DNA of 64,000 nt, taken from positions 1 to 64,000 of the forward strand of contig JACKBV010000023.1 in NCBI GenBank assembly GCA_020634315.1, read 5' to 3'. The notes beneath the pieces are model-generated. The model was not told where the DNA came from. It worked only from the letters and a program-made list of their open reading frames with translations, and did not search any database. Position 1 is the stretch's first letter, and each line of letters begins with the position of its first letter. Positions 41,549 through 50,215 of this stretch are shown here, one piece after another. Made by a program: the position numbers and the translations under genes. This stretch comes from Ardenticatenaceae bacterium (GTDB lineage: Bacteria; Chloroflexota; Anaerolineae; Promineifilales; Promineifilaceae).

Positions 41549-42889
41549 TTACAAACTAATCTCCTGGCGTTGTAGATTACGGAAGGTGGCAAGTTGGTTG
41601 TGCCAATAGAGATCGATGGTGCCAGTAGGGCCGTTGCGATGTTTGGCAATGACGATTTCGGCGATGTTGGGGCGTTCGGTGGTGTCTGGGTTGTAATATT
41701 CGTCGCGGTAGATGAACATGACGATGTCGGCGTCTTGTTCGATGGAGCCGGAGTCGCGCAGGTCGGAGAGTAACGGCCGTTTATCTTGACGCTGCTCCAC
41801 GGCACGACTTAACTGCGCGGCTGAAACCACCGGCACATTCAATTCGCGGGCCAACCCCTTTAGCGCCCGCGAGATTTCACTGATTTCTTGCACGCGGTTG
41901 TTGCTGGAACGCTCTGTTTGCATAAGCTGGAGATAATCAATCATGATCAAATCCAGGCCATGTTCGGCGTAAAGGCGGCGACATTTGGTGCGCAGTTGGT
42001 TGGGTGTGATCGATGGCGTGTCGTCAATAAAAATGCGTGTTTCAGAGAGACGGCCGATTGCTTCCATGAAGATCGGCCATTCATGCTCTTGTAAATCACC
42101 ACGGCGCAGGCGTTGTGAATCAATGCGCGTCTCTGCGGCGAGCATACGCTGCACCAACTGCTCGCCGGACATTTCCAGGTTAAACAGGGCAACCCGTTTG
42201 CCATAACGGCGTGCGGCGGTGAGAGCCATTGCATTTTGGAGCGAGGTTTTACCCATACCTGGGCGTGCGGCGATAATGATCAGGTCAGATTTATTGAGGC
42301 CGCCGAGCAACCGATCCAGGTCAACAAAGCCAGTCGGCACGCCAATGACATCGTCGCCACGAGCGTTGAGTTCTTGAATGCGCTCCAGGTATTCGCTGGC
42401 AATTTGCCGGATGGGAACCAGGTCGCGCGTTGTGCGCTCTTCACTGATGCTGAACAGGGTTTGTTCGGCGCGATCAATGACGACGTTGATGTTTTCGGCT
42501 TCGTTATAGGCGAGATTGGCGATTTCGCTGGCCGCTTTGATCATTTGGCGGCGCACGGCAGCGGCTTCTACGACACGGCCGTAACTTTCCGCATTGATCG
42601 AGGTGGGCACAGCGTTAATGAGGCCAATGATGTAGGCTTCGCCCCCGATTTCTTCCAGCCGCTCTTGTCGCCGCAGCTCTTCGGTAAGCGTAATCAAATC
42701 TAGCGGTTCACGGCGTTCGTTTAAGCTGATAATCGCTTCGTAAATCCACTGGTTTTTGACATGATAGAAGGATGTCGCCCGCAAAAAGGTGGAAACGTCA
42801 AATATGGCGTCTGGGTCAATTAGCAATGAACCCAGCACAGCCTCTTCGGCTTCTAAGCTATGGGGAGGTAGGCGTTCAATCTCGCTCAT
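41549..42889 (-). CDS. dnaB: Replicative DNA helicase DnaB
   Basis: From the ATG at 42889 the product has 446 residues, the normal length. It begins SEIERLPPHSLEAEEAVLGSLLIDP (N-terminal primase-interaction domain, about 1-100). The RecA-like ATPase core has Walker A ARPGMGKTS (about 207-215), Walker B LIMIDYLQLM, and PVVSAAQLSRAVEQR with the Arg-finger region SDLRDSGSIEQDADIV. A longer start at 42916 is possible, but it lies in a hairpin loop. DnaB unwinds DNA ahead of the replisome. It shares a strand and tight spacing with dnaD and the loader. DUF151 is upstream, separated by a 36-bp hairpin. Confidence 0.95.
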   Translation of the reverse strand: MSEIERLPPHSLEAEEAVLGSLLIDPDAIFDVSTFLRATSFYHVKNQWIYEAIISLNERREPLDLITLTEELRRQERLEEIGGEAYIIGLINAVPTSINAESYGRVVEAAAVRRQMIKAASEIANLAYNEAENINVVIDRAEQTLFSISEERTTRDLVPIRQIASEYLERIQELNARGDDVIGVPTGFVDLDRLLGGLNKSDLIIIAARPGMGKTSLQNAMALTAARRYGKRVALFNLEMSGEQLVQRMLAAETRIDSQRLRRGDLQEHEWPIFMEAIGRLSETRIFIDDTPSITPNQLRTKCRRLYAEHGLDLIMIDYLQLMQTERSSNNRVQEISEISRALKGLARELNVPVVSAAQLSRAVEQRQDKRPLLSDLRDSGSIEQDADIVMFIYRDEYYNPDTTERPNIAEIVIAKHRNGPTGTIDLYWHNQLATFRNLQRQEISL

Positions 42890-42901
42890 ACATAAAACGC
42901 A

Positions 42902-42937
42902 AAACGTGAAACGCATATTTGGCTGCGTTTCACGTTT
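42902..42937 (-). terminator. Hairpin between the DUF151 gene and dnaB
   Basis: AAACGTGAAACGCA and TGCGTTTCACGTTT form a perfect 14-bp stem around an 8-nt loop, about 47 bp after the DUF151 stop. On the minus strand it is followed by TGCGTTTTATG, so termination would be partial. It also forms the leader of dnaB. Confidence 0.65.
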
Positions 42938-42983
42938 ACAACTGAATTTACAGGGGAGAATTTAGCTCCCACACTCTCATCCG

Positions 42984-43508
42984 TTATGATTCTTCGTCGA
43001 AGTCATCGAAGTCCAGCGAATCCAGGAAATCAATGAAAGCATCCGCTTCTTCTGGTTCAGGAGAGGGTGCAGCTTCGGCGCTCTCTTCTCCTTGCTCCTG
43101 AATATCGGCTTCAGGTAGGATGCTGACTTCTTCCATCACAGCTTCGGCAATAAAGATCGGCACTTTGACGCGCACAGCCAGGGCGATGGCGTCTGAGGGG
43201 CGGCAGTCAATGTCCAGGTCTTTGCCATTGGCATCAATGTAAAGGCGGGCGTGGAAGATGCCGTCGTTTAGCTCTTTGACCAAAACGTGGGAGACACGCC
43301 CACCCATTTCGCCAATGACGTTTTTCAGCAGGTCGTGGGTGACTGGCCGGGCGACTTTCACATCTTGCAATTCAATGGTAATGGCATCAGCTTCACAAGG
43401 CCCAATCCAGATGGGAACCTGACGATCCCCGTCAATTTCTTTAAGCATCACAATGCGATGTTGGGTGACAAGGCTAATGCGAATGCTGTCAATTTCAACT
43501 TCTATCAT
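42984..43508 (-). CDS. Bifunctional-nuclease (DUF151) family protein
   Basis: A 174-residue protein. Residues 1-130 match the DUF151/BFN domain: VEIDSIRISLVTQHRIVMLKE, RQVPIWIGPCEADAI, HDLLKNVIGEMGGRVSHVLV and IDCRPSDAIALAVRVKVPIF. The C-terminal 40 residues are very acidic (PEPEEADAFIDFLDSLDFDDFDEES), a common tail in this family. The plant homologue has nuclease activity, but the bacterial role is poorly defined. It is upstream of dnaB on the same strand, separated by a hairpin at 42902-42937, so it may be partly coupled to the primosome genes. Upstream is a short AT-rich gap. Confidence 0.88.
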   Translation of the reverse strand: MIEVEIDSIRISLVTQHRIVMLKEIDGDRQVPIWIGPCEADAITIELQDVKVARPVTHDLLKNVIGEMGGRVSHVLVKELNDGIFHARLYIDANGKDLDIDCRPSDAIALAVRVKVPIFIAEAVMEEVSILPEADIQEQGEESAEAAPSPEPEEADAFIDFLDSLDFDDFDEES

Positions 43509-43677
43509 GTTTTATCCCCTGAATCGTGGATTTACCAGTTGAAATCCTGAGATCGATCAAATAAGTGTTAGTGGCATTTTAGCATAAAAGTGGAAATGCT
43601 TCATCTTGCGCGTTAATTGAGGCAAGGTAATTGCCAAGTTATTCATGAGAACCTATCACAGGTTGTCCACTTCCCTG

Positions 43678-45435
43678 TTAACTGGAGAGAATGATCCATT
43701 CTTGCCCGCGCAGCAGCAGGTTGAGTTTGATGAGATTGTTGTTGCGGGTGGATGTGACCAGGACAACGGCCGTTTCCCCATTCAAGGTGATTTGCTGAGG
43801 GGTAAAGCCTGTTTTTATCATTTTGAGGACGATGTCATGGTAGCTAACGGCCAATGGGTCAACGAAACGGCCGTTTTGTTCAAGCACCCGTTCCACACTG
43901 TCAAGTAAAACATTGGCGCGTTCGTAATCGCCATCACGGAGGGCGGTGTCAACGCTCAATAACATCGTTTCCAGTGTGATGTTAAGCTCTGTTTGCGGGT
44001 GGCGCGTGAGGTCGGCGGGATTGCCCAACTCTTGCACATCATCGGGATAGGGCAGCCAGGCGGTGAGGAAGTGCGCCGTGGGGTCATAGGCAAGCTGGTA
44101 GTCGCGCATGACGTCGTAGTAGCGGACGGTGGTTTGCAGATCGAGAACGGCCGTTTCCATTACCGGCTGCTCATTTAAATAAGTGAGCCATTCCTGCTCC
44201 ATCGCCGCCAACGTTTGCCCATAGTAAATTTGCAAATTTACATCAACCGCTTCCGCCAACGTTGGCGCATCATCGGCGGTTACATCCATGTAAAACGCCT
44301 TAAACAACTGCCAGCCATTGCGCTGCACCAGATAATCAATAAAACTGGCCGCTTCCAGATAGCCGGTTTCGTGCTGTGCCAGGTAAAAGTCGTTGATTAA
44401 TTGTGCCAGTGGCAAATATTCGCCCATTTGCAAAAGGGCAACGGCGCGTTCGTTCACATTTTCCGGTTTGTAATGCCCACCCGTCACCCAAACGGCCAGC
44501 CCTTCGGCAAAGAAGATGATGCGCTGCGGCGCGAACTGCCGGTCTAGCAAATGCACCATCTCATGAGTCAACACTTGCCGCAAGCCGCGCCCGTTGTATT
44601 GGCGATCCAGATAGGAGATGACGATTGACGAGGAAGCGTAGCCACCTTGACCAATGACACGGTCGATGAAGTAAATGTCGTATTTACGGTTGATGGTTGC
44701 GCCAAGGGCGTCGCTGGCTTGTTGTGCGGCTGCTTCCACAGTAAGCAGCAAGTCAGGCAGGTCGCGATAAGCGGCCGTGCCCGTGACGGCATGTACCAGA
44801 CAGCAGCTGGTTTCGGCGGCGATCCAGGTTGCGTTTTGTTCCTGGTCAGGCAAGTCTGTCTGGTCAAGGATGGTAATGGGGAAGGAGACGGTGTTGTTGT
44901 CTGGATTCTCATCACCAATTTGCAGGTGATCGTCATTGTCCAGGATGACGGTGACTTGCTGGGTGCCGACAACGCCTGTGGTGTCCCAAACCCATTGCAA
45001 GATGCCGGTTGCCTGCCCTGCCAGATTACGCCCTGACAAAACGCTGCTGGCAATGGTTGTGTCGTTGACGATAATGTGAACCGTTACATTTTCTGGCGTA
45101 ATTGTGTCAGGTACATAGGGCAGCACCTGGAACGTGACCAGGTCGCCGCTGTAAATGTTGGGGATGGGGTAAAGATTGACATCTGATACTTCCAGGGAGA
45201 GGTCTGGAGGAATGGGGGTGGCTGTGGGCGCGATGGTTGCTGTCGCTGTTGGCGTGGGCGTATTGGTTTGTGTGCCCGCCGGCGTGGTGGAAGCCAATGG
45301 TCCTTTTGTGGGGAGATCGGCAAAGGAAACGGCCGTTTCCTGTCCACCATACGTGCGCGAATCAGTGATGGTGCAACCCGCCACAGTGACTAAAACAAAA
45401 ACTATTAATACAACCTGTCGAATGATTTTGCCCAT
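43678..45435 (-). CDS. Lipoprotein with CARDB-like region and a gluzincin (HExxH...E) peptidase domain
   Basis: The 585-residue product has a lipoprotein signal with VAGC lipobox (Cys about 21) and a long Thr/Pro linker (about 45-75). Residues 80-190 form a CARDB-like Ig domain (VTVHIIVNDTTIASSV to TVILDNDDHLQIGDENPDNNTVSF). The next domain has the zinc-binding motif VLTHEMVHLLDRQ and the downstream FFAEGLAVW glutamate, as in MA-clan peptidases of the peptidase_MA type. The C-terminal 200 residues are helical and unassigned. It is exported and likely cell-surface. A TTGTAA/TAGAAT promoter-like pair lies upstream. Confidence 0.82.
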   Translation of the reverse strand: MGKIIRQVVLIVFVLVTVAGCTITDSRTYGGQETAVSFADLPTKGPLASTTPAGTQTNTPTPTATATIAPTATPIPPDLSLEVSDVNLYPIPNIYSGDLVTFQVLPYVPDTITPENVTVHIIVNDTTIASSVLSGRNLAGQATGILQWVWDTTGVVGTQQVTVILDNDDHLQIGDENPDNNTVSFPITILDQTDLPDQEQNATWIAAETSCCLVHAVTGTAAYRDLPDLLLTVEAAAQQASDALGATINRKYDIYFIDRVIGQGGYASSSIVISYLDRQYNGRGLRQVLTHEMVHLLDRQFAPQRIIFFAEGLAVWVTGGHYKPENVNERAVALLQMGEYLPLAQLINDFYLAQHETGYLEAASFIDYLVQRNGWQLFKAFYMDVTADDAPTLAEAVDVNLQIYYGQTLAAMEQEWLTYLNEQPVMETAVLDLQTTVRYYDVMRDYQLAYDPTAHFLTAWLPYPDDVQELGNPADLTRHPQTELNITLETMLLSVDTALRDGDYERANVLLDSVERVLEQNGRFVDPLAVSYHDIVLKMIKTGFTPQQITLNGETAVVLVTSTRNNNLIKLNLLLRGQEWIILSS

Positions 45436-45769
45436 ACTTACAACAAACCAACAACCGTTACAGCAGATAGTGCTTTTTACAAAATGCCAAATTTATTCTA
45501 CAACGCTCGCTGTTATCGTTACAAGCTTTCTTATGAATCGTAAAAAATAGAGAAATAACACCCCGCAAAAGTTCAGCTTGTATTCCACAACCACGATAAA
45601 GTGTGGTGGCAATTTTCCTATATGTACATCGTTATTTGTGCTGGCTTGTATACTGGCGACGCGTCTGGCACTTGTTCGTCTTACGGTTTGCTTTTGTTGC
45701 GCAGCCCTGAATGGCTAAACAACTCACAAAACGAGGCTCCCACAAAAACTGCCCACAAGAAGGGTTATG
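45436..45769. other. Intergenic region between two minus-strand genes
   Basis: Separates the homoserine dehydrogenase stop from the metallopeptidase start. Apart from a promoter-like pair at 45495-45524, nothing stands out. A plus-strand open frame at 45601-45903 has no homology or ribosome site and runs into the dehydrogenase gene. Confidence 0.4.
45495..45524 (-). promoter_or_regulatory. Possible promoter for the metallopeptidase lipoprotein gene
   Basis: On the minus strand TTGTAA (45524-45519) and TAGAAT (45500-45495) are 18 bp apart, about 60 bp before the start codon. Confidence 0.4.
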
Positions 45770-46849
45770 TTAAGTGTAATGTTGCTGTTCACGTACCAGG
45801 TCTAGCATGTCGCCCAGCACACCTGCGGCTGTCATTTCTACGCCAGCCCCTTTACCGCCAATCAAGAGTGGTTCGTCATTGTACAGCCCGGTGCGGAAAC
45901 TGATGTATTTCATGTTTGCCAGCGAGCTGCCTGCCGGGAGTTCTTGCAGATTAACAGAGCCGTTATCGGCCGTGACCCTGGCGACGTAACGCAGAACCTG
46001 CCCTTTTTCCCGCGCGGCGCTGATTCTGGCGGCCATTGCCGTATCCAACTGCGGCGTGGCAGCCATGAAATCGGCGACAGACACCTCGGCTAATGAAGCC
46101 GGGTAGAGCGATTCCACCTGTAAATCAGCCGCTTCTAACGGCCAGCCAGCCATTCGCCCTAAAATCAAGATTTTGCGCATGACATCTTGCCCGCCTAAAT
46201 CGTCGCGCGGGTCTGGTTCGGTATAGCCGTGCGCTTTGGCGGCGGCAATCGCCTGGGAGAAGGTATCATCTTTGTCCAGCCGCCCGCACATGAAACCAAG
46301 GGAGCCGCTCAACTGGCCGGTAATTTCATGGATGGTGTCGTTGACATCAAGCAAGTAGCGCAGGGTAGCGATGACAGGCTGGCCTCCGCCTACGGTGGAT
46401 TCGTGGCGCAAGCGTGGATGGTCGAAATACCGTTTGGCGGCAATCCATGGGCCTGCCAGGGGCTTTTTGTTGGCGAGAACGACGCTGTATTGCAAGTCCA
46501 GGGCACGGTCGATGACCGGTTCCATACCAGCGGCTGCTGTGACGTCAACGATGGTGACATTTTCTAAGCTGGCGGCAACGGCCGTTTCCAGAATATCCAT
46601 ATCCGTAGGCCGTTCTTCCGGGACGGAATTGACCGGCCGGCCAGCTCGTTTGTCTTGAATCAGTGTCAACAGCTGCTCATCCGTTAGCCCGTTGGCCGAC
46701 CAGAGGCAGCTTTGGCTGTCGGCAACAGCAATGATGTCGAAGTGGCATTGGTTGCGTGTCAGGGCCTGGGTACGGCCGTGTACGATCTGTTTCATAAGCG
46801 CCTGGCCTACCCCGCCCGCGCCAAAAATAATAACGGGAACCCGTTTCAT
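45770..46849 (-). CDS. hom: Homoserine dehydrogenase
   Basis: A 359-residue protein with AGAGGTG 5 bp before the ATG. The N-terminal NAD(P)-binding fold has VIIFGAGGVGQALMKQI. Substrate-binding and catalytic segments include IVDVTAAAGMEP, VVLANKKPLAG (catalytic Lys in NKK), HESTVGGGQPVIATLRYLL and QLSGSLGFMCGRLDKDDTFSQAIAAAKAHGYTEPDPRDDLGGQDVMRK-type signature residues. This catalyses the NAD(P)H-dependent reduction of aspartate semialdehyde to homoserine, the branch to threonine and methionine. No C-terminal ACT domain is present. Its transcript carries a leader peptide, a hairpin and a terminator (46912-47014), implying attenuation control. Confidence 0.93.
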   Translation of the reverse strand: MKRVPVIIFGAGGVGQALMKQIVHGRTQALTRNQCHFDIIAVADSQSCLWSANGLTDEQLLTLIQDKRAGRPVNSVPEERPTDMDILETAVAASLENVTIVDVTAAAGMEPVIDRALDLQYSVVLANKKPLAGPWIAAKRYFDHPRLRHESTVGGGQPVIATLRYLLDVNDTIHEITGQLSGSLGFMCGRLDKDDTFSQAIAAAKAHGYTEPDPRDDLGGQDVMRKILILGRMAGWPLEAADLQVESLYPASLAEVSVADFMAATPQLDTAMAARISAAREKGQVLRYVARVTADNGSVNLQELPAGSSLANMKYISFRTGLYNDEPLLIGGKGAGVEMTAAGVLGDMLDLVREQQHYT

Positions 46850-46911
46850 AGTTCACCTCTTCAGCTACTTCATTTGGGCTTGATTGTAATCTGGATTTGC
46901 AGCTTCCCCAA

Positions 46912-46944
46912 AAAAGACAAAGACCCTGTGTTTAACAGGGTCTT
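46912..46944 (-). terminator. Attenuator-type terminator in the hom leader
   Basis: On the minus strand AAGACCCTGT, TAAAC and ACAGGGTCTT are followed by TGTCTTTTTT. It lies between the hom promoter and its start codon, about 65 bp before the ATG, so it would stop transcription before hom unless relieved. Confidence 0.85.
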
Positions 46945-46949
46945 CGCTT

Positions 46950-46992
46950 GCACCGTAGCACTAACTCATTTTCGGAGGCAGTGCTACGGTGC
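46950..46992 (-). promoter_or_regulatory. Stem-loop overlapping the leader peptide end
   Basis: GCACCGTAGCACT and AGTGCTACGGTGC form a perfect 13-bp stem around 17 nt. Its 5' arm is the middle of the leader peptide ORF and the loop holds the last codons and the stop. The loop contains CCTCC, complementary to the GGAGG of the leader Shine-Dalgarno, so a kissing or pseudoknot contact is possible. Confidence 0.7.
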
Positions 46993-47014
46993 GATTACTA
47001 GAGTAACTACTCAT
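46961..47014 (-). CDS. Candidate 17-residue leader peptide of the homoserine dehydrogenase transcript
   Basis: A short ORF, MSSYSSNRTVALPPKMS, with a strong GGAGG ribosome site 8 bp before its ATG at 47014. It ends with TAG at 46961-46963, in the loop of the following stem-loop. It lies inside the hom leader, about 60 nt after the predicted transcription start and before the attenuator-type terminator. Its composition is Ser-rich (five of 17) with a single Thr and Met besides the start, so it is not a classic Thr/Ile-type thr leader. Ribosome stalling or another signal would have to be shown. Confidence 0.6.
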   Translation of the reverse strand: MSSYSSNRTVALPPKMS

Positions 47015-47080
47015 AAACACCACCTCCTCATCTTAAAGATAGCCGTGCAGCTGGGCTGCGGATAAATGAAGAATGAGGGC

Positions 47081-47109
47081 ATTATGGCACACCCACCCGG
47101 CAAAGTCAA
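47081..47109 (-). promoter_or_regulatory. Sigma-70-type promoter for the hom leader
   Basis: On the minus strand TTGACT (47109-47104) and CATAAT (47086-47081) are 17 bp apart. Transcription would begin near 47074, giving a leader of about 225 nt before hom. Confidence 0.7.
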
Positions 47110-47161
47110 TGAGCATTAATATTCCTCGCCAGTTTGTCCAGATCATGGTACAGATTACAGA

Positions 47162-48343
47162 ATGCGAATTGCAATGATTGGGCCATTTGGCTTTCACCCC
47201 AATAAAACGATGCACAGCCGGGCACTGGGACTGGCACGGCCGTTTATTCAACGTGGGCACCAGGTCATCCTCATCATGCCGCCCTGGCAAACACCTGATG
47301 AAGCAGACCGGCGCTGGCAAGAAGATGGCGTCGAAGTCTGCTACGTGCCTTTGCGTGGTGGCCTTCCTGGGATCACAGCAGCCATGTTGCGTGTTTTGCG
47401 CGACTGGCGTCCAGACGTTGTGCATTGTTTTAAGCCCAAAGCGTACAGCGGTTTGGTGGCCTGGTGGTTGTGGCAGTTCCAACGCACACGTTTGCCACTT
47501 GTCGTTGACAGCGACGATTGGGAAGGGTGGGGCGGTTGGAACAATCTGGCACCATATTCGCCCGTGCAAAAGTGGTTTTTTGCCTGGCAAGAGCAGTGGG
47601 GGCTGCGCCACAACCATGCGCTCACTGTTGCCAGCCGTGCGCTGCAAAGCATTGCCTGGAGCCTGGGCGTGGCGCGAGAGCAAGTGGTCTATCTGCCCAA
47701 TGGCAGCGGTATCGAAGTCGATGCCGCACACCATGAACAGCCAGTAGCAGAATTGAAGCAGAAATTGGGGGTGGCAGGACGCCCTGTGCTGCTTTTGTAC
47801 AGCCGCTTATTTGAGTTTGCGACGGAGCGTTTGGTGACGGTTTTGCGTGCGGTGAAAACGGCCGTTCCCGATCTCGCCATTCTTGCTGTGGGCACCGGGT
47901 TGTATGAACAGGATGCGGCTGCATTGCGCACGCAATTGCAAGAAGCTGATTTGCTCGATCATGTGGTTGATGTTGGCTGGGTGGAAACGGCCGTTTTGCC
48001 TGCCATTCTCCGTGCCGCTGACATTGGCCTTTACCTCATGGAAGACACCTTGCTCAATCGCACCAAATGCCCGGTGAAATTGGCCGACATGGTCGCCCTG
48101 GGTATTCCCGTTGTGGCGGAAGCGGTGGGGCAGGTGAGCGAGTACGTGCAGCACCAGCAGACCGGCTTGCTTGTGCCATCTGGCGATGCGGCGGGCATGG
48201 CACAAGCCATTGTGCAGCTGCTGCAACATCCCGTTGAACGGGAGCGGTTGGCAGTCAATGCGCGTGCGCATTACACGGCCCATTTCGCCTGGGAAAAATT
48301 GGCCGCACAGCTAGAAGCCGTTTATGTCAACGTGCAGCGATGA
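47162..48343 (+). CDS. Glycosyltransferase family 4 protein
   Basis: A 393-residue cytoplasmic or membrane-associated glycosyltransferase of GT-B fold. It begins RIAMIGPFGFHPNKTMHSRALGLARPF (acceptor domain) and has VVHCFKPKAYSGLVAWW and VVDSDDWEGWGGW. The C-terminal nucleotide-sugar domain includes VLLLYSRLFEFATERLV and LLDHVVDVGWV, with ADIGLYLMEDTLLNRTKCPVKLADM (the EX7E-type region) and GIPVVAEAVGQVSEYVQ. It probably transfers a sugar in polysaccharide or glycolipid synthesis; the donor is not known. It is divergent from hom and convergent with the methyltransferase at 48.4 kb. Confidence 0.88.
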   Translation: MRIAMIGPFGFHPNKTMHSRALGLARPFIQRGHQVILIMPPWQTPDEADRRWQEDGVEVCYVPLRGGLPGITAAMLRVLRDWRPDVVHCFKPKAYSGLVAWWLWQFQRTRLPLVVDSDDWEGWGGWNNLAPYSPVQKWFFAWQEQWGLRHNHALTVASRALQSIAWSLGVAREQVVYLPNGSGIEVDAAHHEQPVAELKQKLGVAGRPVLLLYSRLFEFATERLVTVLRAVKTAVPDLAILAVGTGLYEQDAAALRTQLQEADLLDHVVDVGWVETAVLPAILRAADIGLYLMEDTLLNRTKCPVKLADMVALGIPVVAEAVGQVSEYVQHQQTGLLVPSGDAAGMAQAIVQLLQHPVERERLAVNARAHYTAHFAWEKLAAQLEAVYVNVQR

Positions 48344-48394
48344 ACATGACCGACAACCGCTTACCGACAACCGCTTACCGACAACGTGCCACTT

Positions 48395-50008
48395 TTATTG
48401 CAGCAGCGCGGCACGCCCTAACCAACCCAGACTCGCTGCCAATTCCTCTGCCAAAATTCGCCGCTGTGCGGCCGGGTCGGCAACGGCCGTTTCCCCCTCA
48501 GTTACCTGCAATTTCCCTTGCCCCGCCAGCGTGAACAGCCTGGCGAGCAACATTTCTCGGTCATGTTGCCCGTCCAGATAAGGCAGTAAATGCTGCCCTA
48601 ATTGGTCGAGCTGTACGCGTTCATGCCGCAGATTGGTGAGCTTTTGATACCCTTGCTGTAACTGCCAACGCGCCACCGCCGAGGCAAACGGCCGTTCCCC
48701 AGCCTGTACCACAAAGGGTGCGGCGTGCCGGTGCAGCTCCACCAGCCGTGAACTGTAGCTGTATGCCCGCAAAATATTTGCCGTGAGCGCAGCCACATCT
48801 TGCGCCAGATTTTCTGGGGTGTTTGTGCCATAAACGCGGCGGCGGGCAATGGACACCAATTCCGGGAAGGAAACGGCCGTTGGCGCAACCTCCTGTAAAT
48901 GCAGCAGTGCCGCCTTGGTCATCGGGTGATCGGTTGCCAACACGGAGCCGTCCAATCCCTGGAAACGGGCAACGGCCGTATCATGCACATGAACGGCCGT
49001 TTCTGGGTGGGCGTAGGTGGCAATGAAAAAAGGCGACAAATCGGCCGCCAACCGCCGTTGCAGCGGGATTTCTGCGCGACAAAGCAGCGTCTGGCGAAAC
49101 GTGCGGTTGCGCACAAAATCCATGTACTGTTCCAGTTCGATGGTGTCGTGGGCTAATTGTGCCAGCTTTTGCTGCACGTCGCGCGGAAAATTGCTGAGCA
49201 TGACGCGGGCAAAATCAGCTTCAACCAGATATTGCAGCCCGTGTTGTTGGGCATGGGCGATAAATTCATGAAAGTAAACGGCCGTGTTGTATGTTTCCAG
49301 CTCATCATGCAGCAGCAGTTGGTCGCCACCTTGTTCTTGCTGCCGGTCACGCAGCACATAATCACGATACGTCTGCAAAAGCTGCTGGTACGTGCGCCCA
49401 AACGTGCTGTATGGGTCTTCGTCGGAGACCGATTCCGCCAGGAAAGCGAGCAGTTCGCGTGCCTGGGCAACGCGTGTCGCCGGGTCTGTGCTCTGGCGGC
49501 TGCGATAAAGCATCATTTCGCGCAGTGCGCCCAACATATGCCAGCCCGGCTGCGTGTTGTAGCTGACATAAGCAATGCCGTTCGGCGCCAGCAGTTGGCG
49601 GCAAAGCGCGAGCACTTTGTCACGAACGGCTGGCGGCGTCCAGGAGTAAACGCCATGGGCGATGATGTAATCGAATTCGCCCAATTCTGGGCCAAGCTGC
49701 AAAATGTCCTGTGCCTGCAAGATAACGTTATCCAGACCCAGGTCGTCAATCATTTGCTGACCCACGGCAATTTGCCCGGCGGCAAAATCAATGCCAACAA
49801 AACGGCTTTCCGGCAGCGCATAGGCCATCGGCACGATGTTGCCGCCGCTGGCACACCCCAATTCGAGCACGCGGCAGGTGGCGACATGTGTCGGTGTAAG
49901 GCCAAGCAGTGTGCCCAATGTCGCCAGGCGATCCGGATGGGTTTGCGTGTAGCAGTAACTTGGGTAGGGGGTCTGGTTGTAGGTTTGCAAGAGGGTGTCG
50001 TCTATCAT
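48395..50008 (-). CDS. SAM-dependent methyltransferase with a methyltransferase regulatory domain
   Basis: A 537-residue protein; AGAGGAG precedes the ATG. The N-terminal class I methyltransferase (about 20-190) has motif I VLELGCASGGNIVPMA, FVGIDFAAGQIAVG, FDYIIAHGVYSWTP and LAPNGIAYVSYN. The following region (about 225-310) fits the methyltransferase regulatory domain: HDELETYNTAVYFHEFIAHAQQHGLQYLVEADF. The remainder is helical, with a winged-helix-like tail rich in Leu. In other bacteria such proteins modify cell-surface or secondary-metabolite substrates; the target here is unknown. Seven or so ACGGCCGT sites fall inside this gene, making it the densest region. Confidence 0.82.
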   Translation of the reverse strand: MIDDTLLQTYNQTPYPSYCYTQTHPDRLATLGTLLGLTPTHVATCRVLELGCASGGNIVPMAYALPESRFVGIDFAAGQIAVGQQMIDDLGLDNVILQAQDILQLGPELGEFDYIIAHGVYSWTPPAVRDKVLALCRQLLAPNGIAYVSYNTQPGWHMLGALREMMLYRSRQSTDPATRVAQARELLAFLAESVSDEDPYSTFGRTYQQLLQTYRDYVLRDRQQEQGGDQLLLHDELETYNTAVYFHEFIAHAQQHGLQYLVEADFARVMLSNFPRDVQQKLAQLAHDTIELEQYMDFVRNRTFRQTLLCRAEIPLQRRLAADLSPFFIATYAHPETAVHVHDTAVARFQGLDGSVLATDHPMTKAALLHLQEVAPTAVSFPELVSIARRRVYGTNTPENLAQDVAALTANILRAYSYSSRLVELHRHAAPFVVQAGERPFASAVARWQLQQGYQKLTNLRHERVQLDQLGQHLLPYLDGQHDREMLLARLFTLAGQGKLQVTEGETAVADPAAQRRILAEELAASLGWLGRAALLQ

Positions 50009-50215
50009 GAAAAACTCCTCTTCACTGGATAGCGTTTGCTGCGCTTTCCGCGTAGTGGCCGGTTTTTGTTTTGTCAGCAGTGTAACGGGAACGGCCGTTG
50101 CCTGTCAAAACACAACGATACTGTAGCATCTATCTATGCTAAACCTTAAAAGATACCTCATTTACAGCGGAGGTTGCATACAATTAACAAAAATCATCAG
50201 CTACAAGGATAGATC

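Noticed and set aside
45601..45903. Plus-strand ORF of 100 codons near the hom stop
   Set aside because: It has no ribosome site or recognisable domain, and its second half is antisense to hom.
46912..47014. T-box or amino-acid riboswitch before hom
   Set aside because: GGTGG is present but the ACCGCG partner and specifier loop of a T-box are absent, and no known lysine or SAM riboswitch core was recognised.
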